Shown here: piece by piece, positions 56,901 to 64,000 of the stretch
How the letters are laid out: every line of letters starts with the position of its first letter
Numbering within the stretch: the first letter of the stretch is position 1
Assembly (NCBI RefSeq): GCF_019112545.1
Contig: NW_025064909.1
Span: 275,023-339,022 of the forward strand
Direction of reading: 5' to 3'
DNA length: 64,000 bases
Source of the DNA: Guyanagaster necrorhizus
Lineage: Eukaryota > Basidiomycota > Agaricomycetes > Agaricales > Physalacriaceae
Notes under the pieces: generated by a model
What the model was told of the DNA's origin: nothing
The model's input: the letters and a program-made list of their open reading frames with translations, nothing else
The model's database searches: none
Translations under genes and position numbers: made by a program

Positions 56901-57337
56901 GAAAGTCTATATCTGGATTTGTTCTATTCATAGATCAAGATGCTGTTATGTGGACATTGAGAAAGCAACCAATTGTTACTGTCTCCACCGGTGAATCAGA
57001 ATACATTGGACTCACACCAGCATCGAAAAACATGATATGGCTTTACAAACTCCTCTCAGAGCTCTCTATCTTTGTTGCAAACTCTTCTATTTACTCAACA
57101 AATCCTACCATCCTCTTCTCTGATAGTCAAAATGCACTTTCTATTGCCAAGGATTCAGTATTCCATGAACAAACAAAACATATTGGAGTTCAGTACTATT
57201 TTATTTGGCAAACCATCAAGCAAGACCACATCAGACTGATGTAGTGCTCAACTGATAACATGGTTGCTGACATCCTCATGAAACTGTTGGCTCATCTAAA
57301 ATTCAAGAATTTTGTGGAGGCACTGAGCATCATATAA
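53996..57337 (+). pseudogene. Co-C pol: protease, integrase, RT, RNase H
   Basis: Protease at about 54,080-54,250 (ALADCGASKIYSS; the DSGAS Ser reads Cys). Pre-integrase zinc region at about 54,520-54,650 (HQSHTALHCIYVNGYIKEI; CKICVKAKAKH). Integrase core at about 54,700-55,140 (MNQGGEFTSKEF; QSNGIAECSNGYLIDTTRA). Acidic linker EDESESDDDDELDSY near 55,660. RT at about 55,860-56,500 with catalytic TDDFTII intact at 56,360-56,380. RNase H at about 56,870-57,244 (STGESEYIGLTPASKNMIW; FSDSQNALSIAKD). Ends TAA at 57,335-57,337, before ttgagaggaag and the LTR. Confidence 0.9.
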
Positions 57338-57364
57338 GCAAACTATTTATATTTTGAGAGGAAG

Positions 57365-57610
57365 TGTTAAACATAGGAATAGTATGATATACACATGTTT
57401 GCTTATCTATTTGATATTCCTTTTTTTTTGGCATATCACACTATTCTGCATATCTCAGCTTTTAACTATAACACTGAGATGTGAGTACCTTCTATATATA
57501 TCTATCCTTGACTATATTTACTTATCACCTATATAGTAATGTTATGATATTTTATCCTAGGTAAATAACATAGCTTTCAACTATAATGCTGAGATTAATG
57601 TTATAACATT
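57365..57610 (+). repeat. Co-C 3' LTR, first piece, with internal duplication
   Basis: Starts TGTTAAACATAGG. The segment containing actataayrctgaga occurs twice (about 57,462-57,478 and 57,580-57,596), and ttatgatattttatcct follows the first, so this LTR carries a duplication of about 100 bp that the 5' LTR lacks. It ends with ACATT (57,606-57,610), the target duplication of Gy-D. The remaining LTR lies at about 61,112-61,162 and 63,045-63,067. Confidence 0.88.
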
Positions 57611-58069
57611 TGTTACAATTTTTTCTTTTTTCTCTTGTCTTATTAACCCCTATTCATGCTTAGTCAGAGTGCTAAAACAAGCACTTAAGACTGTGAGACA
57701 AAGCTTAGTCATCACAACTGGCCAAGTCTGTCATTGTCTTTCAACACGACAATGCTGTCAACAATGCACAATGAGCCTTTTATGTATGGTAATGATGCCC
57801 TAGTACAATAGGCATAATGGACTCAGAAACACACAATAAGTAGGAGTATTATTAGCATAATCTGTACAGTATTTAAGGTCACTTGCTTTGCTGAAGAAAC
57901 TCAGCTTCGAGCTAAAGTTTATTCTATATTATCTCTCTTGAGCCAAACCCTTTAGCCTTGATGCACTAGACTAAGAAATCACAATCAGTGAACTCTAACA
58001 TTCCACTCAAAGTGCAAAGTGACATCAGTTTATCATGTGAATCTAGTCACATGCAGCTTAGGTCTAACA
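57611..58069 (+). repeat. Gy-D 5' LTR
   Basis: 459 bp, TGTTACAATTTTTTC to GGTCTAACA. tatttaag at 57,870-57,877; primer segment AGCTTCGAGCTAA at 57,903-57,915, 33 nt downstream. That segment keeps a CpG that reads CA in the 3' LTR. Confidence 0.95.
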
Positions 58070-58070
58070 A

Positions 58071-58083
58071 TTAGCTTGAAGCT
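58071..58083 (+). promoter_or_regulatory. Gy-D primer-binding site (self-priming type)
   Basis: TTAGCTTGAAGCT one base after the LTR. It pairs with the LTR segment at 57,903-57,915, with a single G-U wobble at the position of the remaining CpG. Confidence 0.62.
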
Positions 58084-58126
58084 TCCTCTTCTCTTTTCTC
58101 ATGCACTATAGTGTGGAGGAAACTGA

Positions 58127-58354
58127 ATGCCCTCAGTCACTCTATCAGATCCAAACTTCAATCAAGAGTTCTTCAAACTCCTATCTTCTATTATCAGAAC
58201 ACTCTTAGACTTACTTGTGATCATCCAGCTGTGCAGAGAATGTCACTCGATTACCACTTGGACTATCCAATATTACAACAAATTCCAACACATCTGCCAG
58301 ATCCTCCACAATATGACCCCAGACCTACTCCTCCATGACATCTCTGAATTCTGA
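58127..58354 (+). CDS. Gy-D ORF0: intact 75-codon membrane-segment ORF
   Basis: Complete frame of 75 codons plus TGA. It begins MPSVTLSDPNFNQEFFKLL, then hydrophobic LSSIIRTLLDLLVIIQLC (about residues 18-36), then RECHSITTWTIQYYNKF and LLLHDISEF. Overlaps the gag ATG (58,335) by 20 nt. It remains stop-free even though the element has lost nearly all other coding sequence. Function unknown; a single-pass membrane peptide or translational leader are the options. Confidence 0.62.
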   Translation: MPSVTLSDPNFNQEFFKLLSSIIRTLLDLLVIIQLCRECHSITTWTIQYYNKFQHICQILHNMTPDLLLHDISEF

Positions 58355-58872
58355 CAAACATCCTATCAGCCTCCAATCAGCCCCTTACCAGAAGCTGGGC
58401 CTAGCAGCTCACATCAGAGATGCAATTAAGAAGAAGAAAGACACCAATACCCCTCCTGACCAACTAGCCAAAACAGCAACACTTGTTTTATAGGATTCAG
58501 AAACCCTTAGCAGTGAACCCTCATCCCCAACCACAAGGATGAGAACCTCCTGGTGGACTTCTTTCAGCAGTCTCCCTCCCCCGATCATCTCAGCCCTCCT
58601 TGAACCCCTGGAATTGATAACCATGCCCAAGATTCCCTCAGTCTCACTCAGATGGCTGCAGAACCCTAGTGTCTCACACCTTGCAGCCAGTCTCACAGCT
58701 CTGTCCCCTCAAACCACCACTCAGTTGGAATCAGCAGTAGGCTGGAGAGGACACCCTTGGACTGGTTCAATAATGAGTGACAAATCTGAGAAAACAGAAA
58801 TGAAATCATCCACCAGTTATTCCTCACTTGGGATCTTAACATCCCCTTCAATTATGATGAGGCCCTCCAATG
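58335..58872 (+). pseudogene. Gy-D gag, N-terminal remnant
   Basis: ATG 58,335 starts MTSLNSDKHPIS, then KLGLAAHIRDAIKKKKD, as in the other gypsy gags. A second open stretch in the same frame reaches about 58,900. Homology to Gy-E gag stops at about 58,872 (after gatgaggccctc), where unrelated sequence begins. Confidence 0.75.
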
Positions 58873-60253
58873 ATATGCAGGCTACATGTCTAGCCCTATA
58901 ATTTGCAAATTCTGCATAACACACTAGAATATGCTAGTAACTGAGGATCATTAGCCAGTAGAGGACTATAGCTGAAGCTCCAAGCTGATAGTCATGCTAG
59001 TCACCAATACTAAGTCCAAATTGGACTTTGTAAAAATAACATGGCCTAAGGATAAAAATCCTAAGTCAGGTTTGAGCTTAGAAAAGTTCAGCACCACACC
59101 TTGGAAAATACTAAGTCCAAGTTGGACTTAGAAATGGTATCTCAAATGGGGCCAATTCTACATGCCACTAAGACAAGTATATTCTAAGACAGCTAGAGGT
59201 ATAATACCATAGCCAGTTATAGAGTATTGAGTAGAGATAACATCATCCAGGAGCAGTGAGAAGAGAGACCCAATGATCTGTGGCTAGCACTGTGAGTTTT
59301 GACTCAAATGCCTAAGTCCAAATTTTCTAGATATCAGGTGACCTAAGGGACTTAGAATTGAGAGGAATAGAGTGGATAGGACTGGTTGACCAGGCCTGAT
59401 CAATTGAGCTACTAAGAATAACTCAGAGGATTAAAACTTTGAGTAGACAGAAAGAAGTTAGATACCTACAGGCACTGTAGGCTTAAAATAAAGCTGTGTG
59501 GTGGCCAGGTGGGTCTGGGCAAGCCTAGGGGAGTCCAGGAGTGCTGCCATTCCAGAATAATAGCATGATTCTGCTTTAAACAGGAGAAATATTATTTTGA
59601 ATGCTTTATTTATAGATTCTGTACCTGTTGTTGGTGTATAAAAGAAGGGAATGGGGGGGAAATAGCAAGCAAGTGACCCACCCCCACATTCAGACCTTCT
59701 AGCCCACTGTAGCTAGTCCCTGGGACAAAGGATTTTGAGTTCTGCTTTGACTTAGTGATTTATTTAAGTTGCTTTGTCACTTAGAGAGGATTGGATTGGA
59801 ATAATAACTGTATTTTGGGTTTTGGATTAATTTGGATTCCAAACTATAAGGGTTTCAGCATCAGAGTACAAGTTCTTCGGTTTTGAGGACCACTAGCCAG
59901 CCAAGAGTGCAGCTAGTCAAGTCTAAGTGCTTGATAGACTTAGTATTTGAGTTTTAGAATATTCTAAGTTGATTTGGAGTGCAATTTAGCATTCATTCTA
60001 AGTCCTAATTATACTTAAATATTGCTATAAACTACTCTCATGAGTATTGCATCTTTGAAAGCAAGATGGAGTTGAATAACTGTCTTTATTGACTGTTTCT
60101 TTGATTTTACTTAAGACTGAAAGAGTGCTTCTATTGTACTCAAAACAACTGACCTCAACTGTATTTGGTGATTGTGTATTGAGTGGTTAGATGTTGGTGT
60201 TTGAGAGTTCATTCCTCATTCACCTCTCTTAGTCACTTAGCCATTACTAAGCA
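58873..60253. repeat. Unidentified 1.38-kb block replacing Gy-D gag-pol
   Basis: No coding signal and no match to other parts of the window. It contains repeated palindromic words, including AAGTCCAAATTGGACTT at 59,012-59,028 and CTAAGTCCAAGTTGGACTTAG-like (59,111-59,131, 21 bp), plus single ctaagtcc/ggacttag half-sites at several other places. A TATA-like tataaaag lies near 59,638. It could be a solo LTR of another family (possible TG...CA ends), but the flanks show no target duplication. Confidence 0.5.
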
Positions 60254-60614
60254 CATCACTATAATCTCCAAGATTGGGGCTAGTGCATACAAACTATGTC
60301 TGCCAGTGACTTAGAAGATTCACAATGTTTTTAACATGACACTATTGACACCATACATCACCCCTGCCTTTCCAAACCAGGAACAACCACTGCCACCACC
60401 CCTCAACCTCATCGACGATGAAGAACACTATAAAATCAATCAAATATTGCATTACAAACTACAAAAAGTAAAAGCAAAAAGGAGTAGAATGACAATGATG
60501 GTCAATTACCTGATCAGTTGGAAGGAATATAGACCAGAATCTAACCAGTGGATGAATGAAAAGCAGATGAATGCAGACAATGCCATACAAGACTATGAAT
60601 TATCCCTAAATTAA
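60254..60614 (+). pseudogene. Gy-D integrase C-terminal tail and chromodomain
   Basis: Picks up the integrase C-terminal region (equivalent to the TIISKVGIGAYKL part of Gy-E), then open for 92 codons from 60,336. The chromodomain is nearly clean: YLISWKEYRPESNQWMNE and ending DYELSLN, with the aromatic residues of the histone-binding cage in place. TAA at 60,612-60,614, followed by ttaagaagggggtaa and the LTR. Confidence 0.85.
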
Positions 60615-60647
60615 GCTATTGGGATGATGGTCTTAAGAAGGGGGTAA

Positions 60648-61106
60648 TGTTATGATTTTTCCTTTTTTCTCTTGTCTTATTAACCCCTATTCATGCTTAG
60701 TCAGAGTGCTAAAACAAGCACTTAAGACTGTGAGACAAAGCTTAGTCATCACAACTGGCCAAGTCTGTCATTGTCTTTCAACATGACAATGCTGTCAACA
60801 ATGCACAATGAGCCTTTTATGTATGGTAATGGCACCCTAGTACAATGGGCATAATGGACTCAGAAACACACAACAAGTAGGAGTATTATTAGCACAACTT
60901 GTACAGTATTTAAGGTCACTTGCTTTGCTGGAGAAACTCAGCTTCAAGCTAAAGTTTATTCTACACCATCTCTCTTGAGCCAAACCCTTTAGCCTTGATG
61001 CACTAGACCAAGAAATCACAATCAGTGAACTCTGACATTCCACTTGAAGTGCAAAGTGACATCAGTTTATCATGTGAATCTAGTCATATGCAGCTTGGAT
61101 CTAATA
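60648..61106 (+). repeat. Gy-D 3' LTR
   Basis: 459 bp, TGTTATGATTTTTCC to GGATCTAATA (terminal CA mutated to TA), followed by ACATT. Very similar to the 5' LTR; differences seen are C/T or G/A. Confidence 0.95.
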
Positions 61107-61162
61107 ACATTTTATTCTAGCATCTGTTCTCTTCCAAAACTTTTTTCCTCATTCATCACATC

Positions 61163-63044
61163 TGCTGAAGAGGATCTGAGTGTGCACAAGGTGAAAATGG
61201 AAACAGCAGAGTGCTATCCACTGACCACACTCACATCAATACACACATAAAACTCTTAGTTTGTGGAGGGATTATAATATGATAAAAGTAGTAATTCAAC
61301 AAATATAATTATCTTTTTCTATAAATCTACAGCATGTGAACAGTGATAGTGCATGTACAACTGTCCTAGATCTCTCTAAATCTCAAAGCTTTTCATTTTA
61401 TCAAAACAAGAGATAGCAATAGATGTTGCTGGGCCTCAAGACAAAGGGTACTGCAGCTTAATACAATATGTCAAAACACTCCCACAAAACTCTCAAAAGG
61501 TTCTAAGCACAGCTCAGATCAACTTAAAATCTCTAACACATATAATACACAACTCAAAGCTTCACACTTTAAGCAGAAACCAATCACAAACACATTTACA
61601 AGTGCTAAAGAGCATAGATCTTTGTTCACAAGTTTCCAAACCGATCATAGACCCACAGGATTCAAACCTATGTGATTCAGAGATACAAAACACAATAAAA
61701 CACTTTCCAACAGACCAAAGGGTTTGAACTTCTGCCAATCTGCAGAAATAACACAAAAAGCACACACTAATCAAGCCAAAGGGTTTGAACCTCTGTCACT
61801 TGTAGCACCATATGTCACAAATACCTCAAAAACTCAAGATGATGTCCTTCAGACACCGCTCTCTTATTCTCAGATTAGAGTGCAATCCAAAACCTCTTAT
61901 CAAACTGGGTTCAAGTCCTTTGCAAGCTTCAATGCCTTGCTCAGTTCTCAGATCTCTCTCAGTGATATTCAATAATAAGTTTATTCTCTCACCTGAAGTT
62001 ACAAACACAAACCCAGAGCCAGAGTGCAAGGCTTTCTGTTTCCAATACACTGCAACTGTGGAGGTTGAAAACTTGTATTCTACCTATACAATGTGGTATT
62101 TAAATACTCTACTGTAGTACTTACTAATACAATCCTACTATGGTATCTTTAAAGCATGAGACTCTGTGCTAGATTCCACAGATATTATTCACACACATAT
62201 CACAGTTGCCACACTTATTCTCTTTCAGACCAGAACTGTCTGCTGTTTTCTCACTAGCTGACATCAGCTAGCTGGCCTAGCCAGGTCTGCTCACTTTCTT
62301 ATTTCCCTGGTGATACATCTCTGACAGTAGTAAACTGTTTCAGACCCCTGAGATTATCTTCCATGTCTAGAGTCAGCCACAATAGTTATGTTCTCTTTTC
62401 CAGTATCTCAATATTCTATCTGGCTCACAAAATACACCACTTCTGGCCTGACATGCATCAATTAACCAACCCAATAGATATGTGTCATATCTTGGTATGA
62501 TGTGGAGTCTCTTGCTGTGTTATGCATATTAAGATACCATAGGTATGCATGCAAGTTTCTGAGCAGTATGTGTACTATTCATTCCTGAGAGTAGTATTTC
62601 TCTATCTATTCCTTTGTTGCCATCATTTCATTTCTCTGTTCAACACCCTGTTATTCAGATACCTTTCTTTGGGTCTCAGTTCTCTGTTCTAAAGCATGTC
62701 CCATCAGTGCATTAATGGCTGTGCATCCTTGATCAATGTGATCAGAATTGCTAATCATATTTCAATCATATTCTTTTTATTTTTAGCATGTCCCCTTATA
62801 ATGGTATTGGCACATTTAGGGCCAAGCACTGGGATCTCACATGCAGTCTAACCCCTCTGGTATTAGTCTGCTACTAGGCCATGCACTCTGCTCACAGTTA
62901 CTTCAGTTTAGCCTTATGATGGCTAGGTTTCAGTGCACTCTTATCCTATTCTCAGTTACATGCTTACTGGACTGAAATGCAGTCTATGTATTCTCAATTT
63001 TTGCAATTTTACATGCCTGAACATGGAGAGGGTGTGTCACCACA
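61163..63044. mobile_element. Rep-R copy 2: non-coding interspersed repeat, uninterrupted
   Basis: About 1.88 kb, starting ctgaagaggatctgag and ending gagagggtgtgtcacca. It is the reverse complement of copy 1 (2,019-3,019 plus 18,773-19,584). Inserted in the remaining 3' LTR of Co-C; comparison with the 5' LTR (catatctgtgcttctacctc) places the junctions within a few bases, with no clear target duplication. It holds several tRNA T-arm-like words (gggtttgaac at about 61,722 and 61,780; ggattcaaacc at about 61,658). The unit around 61,716-61,797 is doubled compared with copy 1. No protein recognised. Confidence 0.7.
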
Positions 63045-63072
63045 CTCCTACCTCATTAACTCCAACAACATT

Positions 63073-63543
63073 CTCTCTTAATATGCAACTAATTCTATTA
63101 GATATAAGCTAATATAACTACAGTTATAACATCCAGCATAACAGGCAAGCAAGACAAAATAGAGCTAGTAGTAGATAGAGGTATATATATATTCCTTAGT
63201 GTGTCAATAAACTAGACTTCATCAGCTAATATTGCTTTTAAAAGTTTTTAATAAATTATTTCAAAACACAAAATATTCTTATATAAAAGTATTAATCAAT
63301 GTGTAGATATTAGCTAATTGAAAACTAATATATAAAGTAATAGAAGGGTGTTGGAGGTTCTAAGACACCACATTATTTGAAATAGAGTGTACCAGTCTTG
63401 TATTCTATAATTTAGTTTGCCTCTGATGCTGTATCATAAAAAATGAAAGAGGTTTAATTATGATCATGAATGATCTCTGAGTGTTATTGCATATAAACAA
63501 AGAGATTCAGATCTCAACTTTTTTTGCTCCACCATATACATGT
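63073..63543. other. Unassigned AT-rich flank
   Basis: 470 bp of AT-rich sequence right of Co-C with no coding signal or recognised repeat. Probably part of the region that received Co-C, lying downstream of the phosphotransferase-like fragment on the minus strand. Confidence 0.4.
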
Positions 63544-64000
63544 TTACTTGTAGCAGTTCTGAACTAGCTCCTGGAAGGCATCAGGCAGTGCTAATAAAAG
63601 ACTCTTGGATTTTAAAAAATATATTTTCTGACAGATAATAATAAGGTGGTTTTGTCCAATCAACCTTGCCTTTGCCTGTTTGCATGCTATATAGAGCTCT
63701 GTCATCCAGACTCCTTAGATCATCTGTACTATGATTGAATGCATCTTTCCACTGTAGTATATTTTCTAAGATCCATTCTGAAATAACCTGCAAAAAATAA
63801 TCACTCTCCTCCACTGAAATGCCTATTGGCCAATGAACTATAGAGTTTTCAGCTTGCATTGAGACAAACCTTGCATCCTCTCAGTCAATAATTGCAGAGA
63901 TCTGGGTAGAATTATCTCTATAGACAAAGATGTTCTGCATGAAGAAGTTGACATGGTCAAGAATGAATAGAGTAATATCATCTCATGAGATCTGATCCAC
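63544..64000 (-). pseudogene. APH-fold phosphotransferase-like fragment, decayed, 5' end outside
   Basis: Minus-strand reading from the window edge gives a kinase-like C-terminal lobe: FILDHVNFFMQNIFVYRD fits the Brenner motif HxDxxxxN with the Asp replaced by Asn. Then QISAIID-stop-EDARFVSMQ fits the IIDWE metal-binding motif with Trp turned to TGA. An open frame of 92 codons follows (63,581-63,859). A one-base shift near 63,580 would extend it to ALPDAFQELVQNCYK and a TAA at 63,544-63,546. Fungal genomes carry many such APH/choline-kinase-like genes. Probably a host gene fragment caught in the decay zone. Family assignment rests on these motifs only. Confidence 0.55.

Larger units (their letters stand above)
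57611..61106 (+). mobile_element. Gy-D: internally deleted gypsy in Co-C's 3' LTR
   Basis: LTRs of 459 bp at both ends (57,611-58,069; 60,648-61,106), flanked by ACATT (57,606-57,610; 61,107-61,111). Only 3.5 kb: LTR, PBS, intact ORF0, the first 180 codons of gag, then 1.38 kb of unrelated sequence, then the integrase tail with chromodomain, polypurine tract and LTR. Protease, RT and most of integrase are gone, so it is non-autonomous. Confidence 0.93.
52779..63067 (+). mobile_element. Co-C: Ty1/copia element whose 3' LTR is split twice
   Basis: 5' LTR 52,779-52,988, body to 57,364, then a 3' LTR in three pieces (57,365-57,610; about 61,112-61,162; about 63,045-63,067) separated by Gy-D and Rep-R copy 2. 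ACATT flanks the whole at 52,774-52,778 and 63,068-63,072. About 4.9 kb without the insertions. Gag-pol is readable end to end with scattered stops. Confidence 0.92.

Noticed and set aside
1..64000. tRNA, rRNA, CRISPR array, bacterial operon signals
   Set aside because: No cloverleaf-complete tRNA, rRNA core sequence or regularly spaced repeats found; the T-arm-like words in Rep-R lack the rest of a tRNA.

Overview
This is repeat-rich nuclear DNA from what looks like a filamentous fungus, most likely a mushroom-forming basidiomycete. The grounds are chromodomain Ty3/gypsy elements (sushi/Tf1-like chromoviruses), several Ty1/copia families, a Pogo/Fot1-type DNA transposon with a Tc5-like helix-turn-helix, and a fragment of an APH-fold phosphotransferase of the kind expanded in fungi. 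CpG is almost absent by eye, and most broken codons are C-to-T or G-to-A changes. This points to long-term decay of methylated cytosine or a RIP-like process. I see no intact host gene and no rRNA, tRNA or CRISPR. Element names used below are my own labels.

Nest I (1-24,456) is a stack of insertions. The 3' end and 3' LTR of an LTR element (X1) hold gypsy Gy-A0 (minus). Gy-A0's gag holds a 1.8-1.9 kb non-coding repeat (Rep-R copy 1). Rep-R holds gypsy Gy-A (plus, target duplication GAAAG). Gy-A's RNase H holds gypsy Gy-B (minus, GTGGT). A further gypsy LTR (1-218) cuts Gy-A0's reverse transcriptase at the left edge. A solo LTR (X2, GTGTG) sits inside the X1 LTR.

Nest II (24,767-42,782): copia Co-G (minus) holds copia Co-F (plus, GTATC), whose integrase holds gypsy Gy-E (plus, GAGAG). 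Gy-E is the only full-length, uninterrupted gypsy copy.

Nest III (43,558-51,929): a Pogo-like transposase gene (minus) is split just after its third catalytic Asp by copia Co-H (minus, ATACC). An X-type LTR lies just upstream of the transposase start, followed by a gypsy solo LTR (ACAGA).

Nest IV (52,779-63,067): copia Co-C (plus, ACATT) has a 3' LTR split twice, by an internally deleted gypsy (Gy-D, ACATT) and by Rep-R copy 2. The right edge (63,544-64,000) carries a decayed APH-like phosphotransferase fragment on the minus strand.

All five gypsy elements share one plan: LTR, self-complementary primer site, a 75-codon membrane-segment ORF ('ORF0') overlapping gag by 20 nt, a gag of about 1,000 codons ending in a CCHC knuckle, pol in the -1 frame (protease, RT, RNase H, integrase, chromodomain), polypurine tract, LTR. 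Copia elements instead carry a primer site resembling the half-tRNA-iMet site of Drosophila copia. The two most interesting observations are the covarying self-primer/PBS pair and the length-conserved ORF0.
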